A DNA stretch of 64,000 nucleotides from Jeotgalibacillus terrae (GTDB lineage: Bacteria; Bacillota; Bacilli; Bacillales; Jeotgalibacillaceae), in the NCBI RefSeq assembly GCF_016908195.1, contig NZ_JAFBDK010000012.1, positions 1 through 64,000 of the forward strand, given 5' to 3'. Of this stretch, positions 8,858-16,885 are shown one piece after another. The notes beneath the pieces are model-generated. The model did no database searches. It saw only the letters and a program-made list of their open reading frames with translations, and was not told the origin of the DNA. Position numbers and translations under genes: made by a program. Numbering within the stretch: the first letter of the stretch is position 1; each line of letters opens with the position of its first letter.

Positions 8858-9487
8858 TTGGAAATAAAAGGTATTAACGAAGGTTTGTATTTATCTTCAC
8901 TTGAAAAAAAGAAACTTGAAGCAAAAGATCAGGTAATGGGTAAAGATCAGTTTTTAAAATTGCTCATTGCTCAGCTTCAAAACCAGGATCCAACCCAGCC
9001 GATGGAAGATAAAGAGTTTATCTCACAGATGGCAAACTTCTCAAGCCTTGAACAGATGACTAATATGGCAACATCATTTGAAAAGTTTGCATCAATGCAG
9101 GAACAGACTGCACTGATTCAATACAATGAATTTGTCGGTAAAGAAGTAAAGTGGGACAAAATGGAGACAGTTGATGGGGAAGAAGTAGCGTCAAACGGTA
9201 AAGGCATTGTTGAAACCGTTAAGTTCAAAGGCGGTTCAGTTGAATTTACTCTTGAAGATGGTACAACGCTGACACCGGGTAACGTATCTGAAGTCAATAA
9301 AGGCGAACTGCAGGACTCACTTCAGCAGGCCAGCATGATGATTGGTAAAAAAGTGAGCTGGATGAAAGAAGATGAAGAGCTTGAAAGCACAGTCGTATCT
9401 GTATCAAGAAAAGACGGCGCAATCTGGCTGCACACAGCAGATGAACAGCGAATTACAGCTGATGAGCTGATTAAAATCGCACAGTAA
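8858..9487 (+). CDS. flgD: Flagellar hook assembly (cap) protein FlgD
   Basis: A 209-residue hook scaffold that caps the growing hook. The conserved N-terminal segment (about residues 27-70) has DQFLKLLIAQLQNQDPTQPM and FSSLEQMTNMA. The C-terminal half holds the beta domain. It starts with TTG at 8858, 6 nt after GAGGTG that overlaps the end of fliK. It is called ylxG in older B. subtilis maps. Confidence 0.95.
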   Translation: MEIKGINEGLYLSSLEKKKLEAKDQVMGKDQFLKLLIAQLQNQDPTQPMEDKEFISQMANFSSLEQMTNMATSFEKFASMQEQTALIQYNEFVGKEVKWDKMETVDGEEVASNGKGIVETVKFKGGSVEFTLEDGTTLTPGNVSEVNKGELQDSLQQASMMIGKKVSWMKEDEELESTVVSVSRKDGAIWLHTADEQRITADELIKIAQ

Positions 9488-9500
9488 AGGATTTGAGCAT

Positions 9501-9863
9501 ATGGAGCATATCCGATTTAACCCGATTCATACACCACCGGCTGCTCCTGTCAAAAAACAGATCAAGCAATCCGGGTTTGCAGATAAGCTTCAGCAGGTTA
9601 TAGAGGGCGAGCTGAAATTCAGCAGACATGCAAATGAGAGATTAACAGCAAGAAATATTGAAATCACACCGGATCAGTGGCAAAGAGTAACGGATAAAGT
9701 AAATGAAGCAGACAGTAAAGGTGTAAAAGACTCACTCGTTCTGCTTGAACAGGCAGCACTCATTGTCAGCATTAAAAACCGTACAGTCGTCACTGCAATG
9801 GACAAGAAAGACTTAAACGACCAAATATTCACGGACATTGATGGCACCATCATTTTAGAATAG
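9501..9863 (+). CDS. TIGR02530-type flagellar operon protein
   Basis: A 120-residue soluble protein. The pattern FADKLQQVIEGELKFSRHANERL...ITPDQWQRV...VKDSLVLLEQAALIVSIKNRTVVTA is that of the family known only as a flagellar operon protein. AAAGGA lies 9 nt before the ATG. The place between flgD and flgE suggests a part in hook assembly or export, but its biochemical role is unknown to me. It is not in the B. subtilis 168 operon as I remember it. Confidence 0.8.
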   Translation: MEHIRFNPIHTPPAAPVKKQIKQSGFADKLQQVIEGELKFSRHANERLTARNIEITPDQWQRVTDKVNEADSKGVKDSLVLLEQAALIVSIKNRTVVTAMDKKDLNDQIFTDIDGTIILE

Positions 9864-9935
9864 GCGGACCTTAGATAAAGGAGCCTTAGAGCCAGCTGAC
9901 CGACAGAAGCGGCTCACGAAAGGGGAAAATTAACA

Positions 9936-11219
9936 ATGATTCGTTCAATGTATTCAGGTATCGCAGGACTTAAAAACTTCCAGACAAAACTAGACGTAAT
10001 TGGTAATAACATCGCAAACGTAAATACGTTTGGTTTTAAAAAGGGGCGCGTGACTTTTCAGGAAGCTATGAACCAGACGATTCAGGGTGCATCTGCTGCG
10101 CAGGAAGGCCGTGGAGGAAAGAACGCACTTCAAGTAGGTCTTGGTTCAGTAACGGCAACCATTGACAGTGTGCAGACACAGGCTTCACTACAGACAACAG
10201 GACGTTCACTTGACTTAGCGATTAACGGAGATGGGTTCTTCGTAGTATCAGCTCCAGGTGGACAAGATTTATATACACGCGGCGGTAATTTCTACCTTGA
10301 CGAAAGTGGGCTGCTTGTAACTGGTGAGGGTTATAGAGTTCAGCAGTTTGTGAACGGTGTTCAGGAAGATATTGTGGTTAATAGTAGTGGAGTTATTCCG
10401 GCACAGGAAACAAACGAAATGAGTCTTTCAGGAAATTTAGCATCAAATGTAGTTGTAAGTGTAGCAAACCCATTTGTAAAAACTCAACAAATGAAAATAG
10501 TAGATAACGAGGGAACAGAGCATACAGTTGAAGTAAGAATGGAGAAAATGGCTGGAGATGATACTTGGGAATTAAGATTTACAAACCATGAACTTGAAGA
10601 TCTAAATCCAGCAGTGGATAAATTTACAACTAAATATTTAAGCTTTAATGCTGATGGTGAGGCTAGTCTATATAACAATCGAGCTGATGCTGTTGGAGAA
10701 AATAACCCTGACAATTCAATAGAAGTATTACGTATGGATGGTACAGGAGCAGCTTATGAGGATATGTTTTTAGGTGCACCTAACCCTATGGTGGTGAATC
10801 TTGAAAACCTCACAAATAACGAAGGTGAAATTTCAGCTCAAATGGGAGCGAACGGTAACCTTGAAGGGACACTGGACAGCTTCAGTGTATCAGCAGGCGG
10901 CGCAATCAACGCTGTTTACTCTAATGGACAGGTTCGTGAAATGGCGACTCTATCAATTGCCAGATTCAACAACCCATCCGGCCTTGTGAAGATTGGCAAT
11001 AACGTATTCCAGGAGTCAGTAAACTCTGGTGTTGCTAACGTTGGAACATCAGCTGATGCTGGTGGGACGATTTCTTCCGGCGCACTCGAAATGTCCAACG
11101 TCGATCTTTCAGAGGAATTCACTGAAATGATCACAGCGCAGCGTGGATTCCAGGCGAATACGCGTATTATTACAACATCTGATCAAATCTTAGAAGAACT
11201 TGTTAATCTGAAGCGATAA
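9936..11219 (+). CDS. flgE: Flagellar hook protein FlgE
   Basis: A 427-residue hook subunit. The N-terminal axial part (MIRSMYSGIAGLKNFQTKL, NNIANVNTFGFKK) and the C-terminal part (SNVDLSEEFTEMITAQRGFQ, RIITTSDQILEELVNLK) match FlgE. It is much longer than the roughly 264-residue B. subtilis hook protein. The extra length is a middle section (about residues 125-295) whose DNA is clearly AT-richer than its flanks, about 28-30% GC in lines counted at 10441 and 10621 against 57% at 10081. GAAAGGGG precedes the start. Confidence 0.95.
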   Translation: MIRSMYSGIAGLKNFQTKLDVIGNNIANVNTFGFKKGRVTFQEAMNQTIQGASAAQEGRGGKNALQVGLGSVTATIDSVQTQASLQTTGRSLDLAINGDGFFVVSAPGGQDLYTRGGNFYLDESGLLVTGEGYRVQQFVNGVQEDIVVNSSGVIPAQETNEMSLSGNLASNVVVSVANPFVKTQQMKIVDNEGTEHTVEVRMEKMAGDDTWELRFTNHELEDLNPAVDKFTTKYLSFNADGEASLYNNRADAVGENNPDNSIEVLRMDGTGAAYEDMFLGAPNPMVVNLENLTNNEGEISAQMGANGNLEGTLDSFSVSAGGAINAVYSNGQVREMATLSIARFNNPSGLVKIGNNVFQESVNSGVANVGTSADAGGTISSGALEMSNVDLSEEFTEMITAQRGFQANTRIITTSDQILEELVNLKR

Positions 11220-11236
11220 TCCGTGTGAGGGGGTGA

Positions 11237-11266
11237 CGGCGCCTTCCTGAAGATATGAAGGCGCCG
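11237..11266 (+). other. Perfect hairpin between SD and start of swrD
   Basis: A 10-bp stem (CGGCGCCTTC at 11237-11246, GAAGGCGCCG at 11257-11266) with a 10-nt loop. It sits directly after the strong Shine-Dalgarno GAGGGGGTGA (11227-11236) and 6 nt before the swrD ATG. Only a short TTTT follows, so it is a weak terminator candidate. Folding would bring the SD to a normal distance from the ATG. Confidence 0.6.
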
Positions 11267-11272
11267 GCTTTT

Positions 11273-11497
11273 ATGATTTATGTAAAAAGGCTCAATGGCA
11301 AGGAATTTATGATTAATGCAATTTATATCGAAACAGTAGAGGCTTTTCCTGACACCACGATTACGCTGACGAATGGTAAGAAATATATTGTTCAAGATTC
11401 AATGGCGGATGTGAAAAGTAAAATTACTGATTTTTACCGTTCCATACACGTATTGAATATGACTCATTTAAGGGAGGATGATGCAGATGAAGAATAA
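11273..11497 (+). CDS. swrD: Swarming motility protein SwrD (FlbD family)
   Basis: A 74-residue protein of the FlbD/SwrD family, with RLNGKEFMINAIYIETVEAF and DTTITLTNGKKYIVQDS. In B. subtilis SwrD raises flagellar torque and is needed for swarming. The ATG at 11273 aligns with known family starts; an ATG at 11255 would put the start inside the hairpin loop and add six residues not seen in relatives. The usual spacer region has no SD; the SD lies before a hairpin. The end overlaps fliL. Confidence 0.85.
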   Translation: MIYVKRLNGKEFMINAIYIETVEAFPDTTITLTNGKKYIVQDSMADVKSKITDFYRSIHVLNMTHLREDDADEE

Positions 11498-11924
11498 GCT
11501 GCTGTTAACAATGCTCATCATTCTCGTATCGATTACGCTGCTGGGTATTATCTTTTTAGTTGTGACAAATCAGCTTGCGGGTGATGGAGAAGAGGAAGAG
11601 GAAGAAGTAAAACTGTCTGCAGATGAAATTGTGGAAGCGACAGTTGAAATACCGGAAGTAACCACAAATATCGGTGGAAGCAGCTTTGCGCGAGTGTCTA
11701 TGTCTATTCAGACAGACAGTAAAGATGCTGCTGAAGAGTTAAAAAAACTCGAATTTCAGGTGAAAGATATTTTAATAGATGAACTGCTTGAAATGAATAA
11801 GGCTGACCTTGAAGGCAGCGCGGGAAAAAATGCGTTTGAAGACGTAGTGAAAAACCGTGTGGATGAGCTCATTCAAAAAGGTGAAGTCATTCAGGTTTAT
11901 ACGACATCAATTGTCGTTCAATAA
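11487..11924 (+). CDS. fliL: Flagellar basal-body associated protein FliL
   Basis: A 145-residue single-pass membrane protein that supports the stator. One transmembrane helix lies at residues 5-27 (LLLTMLIILVSITLLGIIF), followed by an acidic linker and a C-terminal domain with VSMSIQTDSKDAAEELK. The ATG at 11487 is preferred (9 nt after AGGGAGG, 11471-11477) over ATGs at 11478 and 11481, which are too close to the SD. The start lies inside the swrD 3' end. Confidence 0.93.
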   Translation: MKNKLLLTMLIILVSITLLGIIFLVVTNQLAGDGEEEEEEVKLSADEIVEATVEIPEVTTNIGGSSFARVSMSIQTDSKDAAEELKKLEFQVKDILIDELLEMNKADLEGSAGKNAFEDVVKNRVDELIQKGEVIQVYTTSIVVQ

Positions 11925-11956
11925 TGAAAGATGCAGATGGACGGAGGTGAAATTGC

Positions 11957-12955
11957 GTGGCTGGAGATATTCTCTCGCAAAATGAAATAGATGCATTATT
12001 ATCAGCCATCTCAACAGGTGAGATGTCAGCGGAAGAGATCAAAAAGGAAGAGCAGGAAAAAAAGGTTAAAGTCTATGACTTTAAACGGGCACTGAGGTTT
12101 TCAAAAGATCAGATCAGAAGTATTTCAAGAATCCATGAAAACTTTGCCAGACTGCTCACAACGTTTTTCTCTGCCCAGCTCCGGACATATGTTCAAATAA
12201 ATGTGGCATCAGTTGATCAGATTCCCTATGAGGAATTCATCCGCTCTGTCCCAAAGATGACGATTCTGAATGTGTATGAAGTGCCGCCGCTTGATGGGAA
12301 AATTCTGATGGAGATCAATCCAAATATCGCTTATGCAATGATGGATCGAATTCTTGGCGGACATGGCTCAAGTGTCAGCAAGATTGATAACCTGACAGAA
12401 ATAGAAACGAAGTTAATGTCCACACTGTTTGAAAGAGCTTTTGATAACTTAAGAGAAGCATGGGGAAATGTTGCTGAAATTGATCCGATTTTAACGGACT
12501 TTGAAGTAAACCCGCAATTTCTTCAGGTAATATCACCGAATGAAACAGTGGTTGTAATATCGCTAAATACAGTTGTCGGTGAGACGACGGGTATGATGAA
12601 TATCTGCCTGCCTCATGTGGTCTTAGAACCAATTATGCCGAATCTCTCAATCAAGCACTGGATGCAGTCTCAGAAAAAAGAGTTGATTCCTGAAGAACAG
12701 CTGCAGCTTGAAAAGCGTGTTAAAAAAGCAGACTTGCCGATATCAGCTGAACTTGGAACTTCCATGCTTGCGATTGAAGAGTTCTTGATGCTTGAAGTCG
12801 GTGATGTACTTGAATTGAATCACCGCTTCGATGACCCGGTTGTACTGAAGATCGGCGATGTGCCGAAATTCATCGCGCAGCCTGGTCAGCTCGGGAAAAA
12901 GATTGGTGTTCAAATTATTGATGAAGTGAAAGGAGGAGAGGACGATGATGAGTGA
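11957..12955 (+). CDS. fliM: Flagellar motor switch protein FliM
   Basis: A 332-residue C-ring protein that binds CheY-P and relays direction changes to FliG. The N-terminal CheY-binding motif is LSQNEIDALLSAI, the middle CheC-like domain has ILGGHGSS, and the C-terminal SpoA domain has LELNHRFDDPVVLKIGDVPKF. It starts with GTG at 11957 after GGAGGTGA. The 3' end overlaps fliY. Confidence 0.98.
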   Translation: MAGDILSQNEIDALLSAISTGEMSAEEIKKEEQEKKVKVYDFKRALRFSKDQIRSISRIHENFARLLTTFFSAQLRTYVQINVASVDQIPYEEFIRSVPKMTILNVYEVPPLDGKILMEINPNIAYAMMDRILGGHGSSVSKIDNLTEIETKLMSTLFERAFDNLREAWGNVAEIDPILTDFEVNPQFLQVISPNETVVVISLNTVVGETTGMMNICLPHVVLEPIMPNLSIKHWMQSQKKELIPEEQLQLEKRVKKADLPISAELGTSMLAIEEFLMLEVGDVLELNHRFDDPVVLKIGDVPKFIAQPGQLGKKIGVQIIDEVKGGEDDDE

Positions 12956-14132
12956 TGACATGCTCTCCCAAGATGAGATAGATGCGTTGCTGAATGGCAG
13001 CGCTGATGATGAACCTGAAACAGAAGAAAGCACTCCATCTGAACAATTGGATGAGGTGGCCATTGATGCGCTCGGTGAAATAGGCAATATATCTTTCGGA
13101 AGTTCAGCGACAGCACTTTCTACGCTGTTAAATCAGAAAGTTGATATTACAACTCCGACTGTAACCGTGGTGAAGACTGAAGATATTTCAAATTCGTTTC
13201 CTCATCCTTCCGTCGCAATTAATGTGCATTATACAGAAGGATTAAAAGGAAATAACCTGCTAGTGATCAAGCAGTCTGATGCAGCTGTCATTGCTGACCT
13301 GATGCTTGGTGGAGATGGAACAAATCCATCAGATGACCTCGGTGAAATTCAGCTGAGCGCTGTGCAGGAAGCAATGAATCAGATGATGGGATCTGCGTCC
13401 ACTTCAATGTCAACGATCTTTGGTGTTAAGGTGGATATTTCACCTCCAAGCATTGATCTGATGGACCTTGAAAATAAAGCTGGCATGGAAAACCTGCCGG
13501 ATGAAGAATATGTCATTCAGGTATCGTTTAATTTACGGATTGGTACTCTGATAGATTCTAATATTATGCAGTTGATTCCACTTGAGTTTGGTCAGTCGCT
13601 TGTACAGCAGCTGATGGGCGGTGGAGGACAGGCCGCAGCTGAGAATGAAGCGGCAGCATCGGCGCCTGTAGCAGAAAGACCTGCAGCAGAGAGTCAGGCA
13701 GCACCTGAGCGCAGTGAATCAGTCCCGCAAACGCAAAGAGACCCTGAGCCTTCAAGATTACCAGAAGACACAGGTGTTCAGCTTAATAGAGACCGTGCTC
13801 CTGAAAGATCAGTAGATGTTCAGCCGGCACAATTTACACAGTTTGACAGTCCTGGTCTTAGTGCAGGAGAGTCAAGAAACCTGAATCTTCTGCTTGATAT
13901 TCCGCTTCAGGTAACTGTAGAGCTTGGCCGAACAAAGCGCTCTGTTCAGGAGATTCTTGAATTGACATCAGGTTCGATCATTGAGCTTGATAAACTTGCA
14001 GGAGAACCGGTTGATATATTAGTGAATAACCGACTCATTGCTAAAGGTGAAGTGGTTGTTATCGAAGAAAACTTCGGAGTAAGGCTGACGGATATTGTCA
14101 GTAAGTCAGACCGTTTAAATAAATTACGCTAA
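12945..14132 (+). CDS. fliY: Flagellar motor switch phosphatase FliY
   Basis: A 395-residue switch protein that also dephosphorylates CheY-P. It has an N-terminal LSQDEIDALLNG motif like FliM and a CheC-like domain with ALGEIGNISFGSSATALS (about residues 40-60) and a second VQEAMNQMMGSAS site. An Ala/Glu/Pro-rich linker (about 225-300) precedes a FliN-type SpoA domain (LDIPLQVTVELGRTKRSVQEIL). ATG 12945 or 12948 may be used; both follow AGGAGGAGAGG. Confidence 0.96.
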   Translation: MMSDDMLSQDEIDALLNGSADDEPETEESTPSEQLDEVAIDALGEIGNISFGSSATALSTLLNQKVDITTPTVTVVKTEDISNSFPHPSVAINVHYTEGLKGNNLLVIKQSDAAVIADLMLGGDGTNPSDDLGEIQLSAVQEAMNQMMGSASTSMSTIFGVKVDISPPSIDLMDLENKAGMENLPDEEYVIQVSFNLRIGTLIDSNIMQLIPLEFGQSLVQQLMGGGGQAAAENEAAASAPVAERPAAESQAAPERSESVPQTQRDPEPSRLPEDTGVQLNRDRAPERSVDVQPAQFTQFDSPGLSAGESRNLNLLLDIPLQVTVELGRTKRSVQEILELTSGSIIELDKLAGEPVDILVNNRLIAKGEVVVIEENFGVRLTDIVSKSDRLNKLR

Positions 14133-14153
14133 TATAGCTGGGGGTAAAATGAC

Positions 14154-14516
14154 ATGGCGAAGAAAATCTTAATTGTAGACGATGCAGCATTCATGCGCAT
14201 GATGATCAAGGATATCTTAACAAAGAACGGATTTGAAGTAGTTGGTGAGGCTGCTGACGGTGCACAGGCAGTAGAAAAATTCAAGGAAACGTCACCGGAC
14301 CTTGTAACGATGGATATTACAATGCCTGAAATGGATGGTATTACAGCGTTAAAAGAAATCAAAAAAATTGACGGTTCTGCAAAAATTATCATGTGTTCAG
14401 CAATGGGTCAGCAGGCAATGGTAATTGATGCCATCCAGGCTGGTGCAAAAGACTTTATTGTAAAGCCGTTCCAGGCTGACCGCGTGATTGAGGCAATTTC
14501 TAAAGCGATAGGTTGA
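14154..14516 (+). CDS. cheY: Chemotaxis response regulator CheY
   Basis: A 120-residue single-domain receiver phosphorylated by CheA; CheY-P binds FliM/FliY to set rotation. Acidic pocket D9/D10, phospho-acceptor D54 (VTMDITMP), switch Thr/Ser at CSAMG and K104 (FIVKPF) are all present. GGGGG precedes the ATG. Its stop overlaps the fliZ start. Confidence 0.97.
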   Translation: MAKKILIVDDAAFMRMMIKDILTKNGFEVVGEAADGAQAVEKFKETSPDLVTMDITMPEMDGITALKEIKKIDGSAKIIMCSAMGQQAMVIDAIQAGAKDFIVKPFQADRVIEAISKAIG

Positions 14517-15160
14517 TGGGTATGTTTCAAAAATTATTCGTTGTTCTCCTTCTGTTGGCGGTTTTAACAGGGGGAGAGCAAATTTTATTTGCAAGTCCGG
14601 GGAATGTTTCAGATTGTATGGGCGATAATCCGTCTGAGGAATGCGCTGAACAGGAAGTACCCGCACTTGGAGAAGAAAGTGAACCGGAGGGCATTAACGT
14701 CTGGACATTTGTCAGGCTAATCGGTGCGCTTGCTCTGGTCATTATTCTATTGTACGCACTGCTGAAGTTCGTAAACAGTAAAACAAAAAACTACCAGCAG
14801 AGTAGACTGATTAAAAATATGGGCGGAACAACGCTTGGCGGGAACCGTTCAGTTCAGATCGTAAAAATTGCAGACAGTTATTATGTGCTGGGTGTCGGTG
14901 AGGATGTGAATCTGATCAAAGAGATCACTTCGCCTGAAGAAATGGCTGAGCTGGAATCATATTTTGATCAGGATCAACCACTTGCAGAAAGTCCTGTGAT
15001 TGGTTTAATCGGAAAAATGAAAAATAGAAAATCTGGCCGGAAGACAGACGATCAGCAGTCATTTGGCAGCCTGTTTAAGGATCAGTTGGATCAGCATCAT
15101 GCAGAACGCAAGAAAGTGTTCGAAAGAGTAAAAAGCAAGGAGCGTAATGAAGATGGATGA
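14516..15160 (+). CDS. fliZ: Flagellar biosynthesis protein FliZ/FliO
   Basis: A 214-residue membrane protein of the FliO/FliZ family that helps assemble the FliP ring of the export gate. A signal-like N-terminal helix (LFVVLLLLAVLTGG) is followed by a short acidic outer part, a transmembrane helix (FVRLIGALALVIILLYALL) and a cytoplasmic basic tail. The start is uncertain among TTG 14513, ATG 14516 (overlapping the cheY TGA) and ATG 14522. Confidence 0.88.
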   Translation: MGMFQKLFVVLLLLAVLTGGEQILFASPGNVSDCMGDNPSEECAEQEVPALGEESEPEGINVWTFVRLIGALALVIILLYALLKFVNSKTKNYQQSRLIKNMGGTTLGGNRSVQIVKIADSYYVLGVGEDVNLIKEITSPEEMAELESYFDQDQPLAESPVIGLIGKMKNRKSGRKTDDQQSFGSLFKDQLDQHHAERKKVFERVKSKERNEDG

Positions 15161-15818
15161 GTTCATACAGTTTTTTAATGACAGTCCTCCCGATGATGTA
15201 GCAACTTCAGTCAGATTGCTGCTGTTGCTGACTGTCCTGTCACTGGCACCGGGTATATTGATTTTGATGACTTCATTTACGCGAATTGTCATTGTACTAT
15301 CATTTGTCAGAACGTCACTCGCAACGCAGCAGATGCCGCCAAACCAGGTAATTGTAGGACTTGCACTTTTTTTAACCTTTTTCATTATGGCGCCTGTTAT
15401 GAGTGAAGTGAATGACAGGGCATTAACACCCTTATTTAATGAAGAAATAGATCTTGAAACCGCTTATGAGGAAGCTTCCATTCCATTTAAGGATTTTATG
15501 AGTCAGCATACACGGCAAAAAGATCTGGAACTGTTTTTAAGTTATACAGAAGCTGAAAGGCCAGAAACCATACAGGATATTCCACTGACGGTCATGGTAC
15601 CTGCTTTTGCATTAAGTGAAATTAAAACCGCATTCCAAATGGGTTTTATGGTGTTTATACCGTTTCTGGTGATTGATATGGTTGTTGCATCAGTCCTGAT
15701 GTCAATGGGGATGATGATGCTTCCGCCGGTAATGATTTCATTGCCTTTTAAAATCCTGCTGTTTATTCTTGTAGACGGCTGGTATCTCGTCATGCAGTCA
15801 TTGCTGCAGAGCTTTTAG
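15153..15818 (+). CDS. fliP: Flagellar export gate protein FliP
   Basis: A 221-residue core subunit of the type III export gate. SFTRIVIVLSFVRTSLATQ and FMSQHTRQKDLELF are strongly conserved, and the C-terminal MGMMMLPPVMISLPFKILLF lines the channel. ATG 15153 (MDEFIQFF) aligns with the B. subtilis start MNEFI and lies 10 nt after AGGAG; ATG 15147 is only 4 nt away from it. It overlaps the end of fliZ by 8 nt. Confidence 0.97.
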   Translation: MDEFIQFFNDSPPDDVATSVRLLLLLTVLSLAPGILILMTSFTRIVIVLSFVRTSLATQQMPPNQVIVGLALFLTFFIMAPVMSEVNDRALTPLFNEEIDLETAYEEASIPFKDFMSQHTRQKDLELFLSYTEAERPETIQDIPLTVMVPAFALSEIKTAFQMGFMVFIPFLVIDMVVASVLMSMGMMMLPPVMISLPFKILLFILVDGWYLVMQSLLQSF

Positions 15819-15832
15819 GTGGGTGAATTGAA

Positions 15833-16102
15833 ATGAATGGAGAAATGGTTATTGCCATAGCAGAGCGCGGCGTCTGGATCACGCTGATTATCAGCCTGCC
15901 TTTAATGCTTGTTGCATTAGTCGTCGGTCTGCTGGTCAGTATATTTCAGGCAACCACGCAGATCCAGGAACAGACGCTTGCATTTATTCCGAAGATTATA
16001 GCAGTTATGGTGGCACTGATTTTTTTCGGACCCTGGATGCTGACACAGCTTGTCAGTTATGCCTCGGATATTTTCACTAATCTTACTAGGTATATCGGTT
16101 AA
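15833..16102 (+). CDS. fliQ: Flagellar export gate protein FliQ
   Basis: An 89-residue protein with two transmembrane helices (about residues 14-36 and 51-74). The family pattern LVVGLLVSIFQATTQIQEQTLAF is present. It wraps the FliP ring of the export gate. AGGTGGGTGAA precedes the ATG, and fliR follows directly. Confidence 0.96.
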   Translation: MNGEMVIAIAERGVWITLIISLPLMLVALVVGLLVSIFQATTQIQEQTLAFIPKIIAVMVALIFFGPWMLTQLVSYASDIFTNLTRYIG

Positions 16103-16879
16103 ATGATGGAAGAATTATACCCCAGACTGACAATTTTACTACTTATTATCGTCAGATTGTCAGCTTTCTTTGTGACAATGCCGTTATTTTCCCACCGTAC
16201 GATCCCGGCAACGCACAGGATCGGGCTGGCTATACTGCTTTCATGGATGATGTATTACACCCTGGATGCAGAACCGTTTGATATAAACGGTGAATACATT
16301 TTACTCATTATTAAAGAAGCTGCAGTCGGACTGTTTCTTGGATTGATCGCGTATATTATTCTCTCAGCTATTCAGATCGGTGGTAACTTTATAGATTTCC
16401 AGATGGGTTTTGCGATGGCGAATGTGATTGACCCGCAGACAGGTGCGCAGAGTCCGCTGATTGGTCAGTATTTATACACGCTGGCACTTTTGCTGCTCCT
16501 TGCACTCAATGGGCATCACCTCATACTTGATGGAATCTTTTTCAGCTATCAGTATATACCGCTTGATCAGGTCACCCTTGGATTTGGAGACCCTATGACA
16601 GCTGAACTCATTATTAAAGCTTTTTCAGCAACTTTTGTTATTGCCTTTCAGATGGCAGCACCAGTTGTTGCTACATTGTTTCTGGTTGATATTGCTCTTG
16701 GGATTGTTGCGAGAACATCACCGCAGTTCAATATTTTTGTAATCGGTTTTCCGATTAAGATCACGGTTGCATTTATCGTGTTAATCGTAACTATGGGTGT
16801 AACATTTCAGGTGATTCAGCGGCTTTTTGACCTGATCTTTGTAGTGATGAGAGATTTAATGATCACGCTGGGAGGCTGA
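16103..16879 (+). CDS. fliR: Flagellar export gate protein FliR
   Basis: A 258-residue polytopic membrane protein with about six helices, the remaining subunit of the FliPQR gate. GGNFIDFQMGFAMANVIDPQTGAQSPL (family core, about residues 93-119) and the late SPQFNIFVIGFPIKI are conserved. Tandem ATGs at 16103 and 16106 directly follow the fliQ stop; the SD is weak, so translation is probably coupled. Confidence 0.96.
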   Translation: MMEELYPRLTILLLIIVRLSAFFVTMPLFSHRTIPATHRIGLAILLSWMMYYTLDAEPFDINGEYILLIIKEAAVGLFLGLIAYIILSAIQIGGNFIDFQMGFAMANVIDPQTGAQSPLIGQYLYTLALLLLLALNGHHLILDGIFFSYQYIPLDQVTLGFGDPMTAELIIKAFSATFVIAFQMAAPVVATLFLVDIALGIVARTSPQFNIFVIGFPIKITVAFIVLIVTMGVTFQVIQRLFDLIFVVMRDLMITLGG

Positions 16880-16885
16880 TAGATA

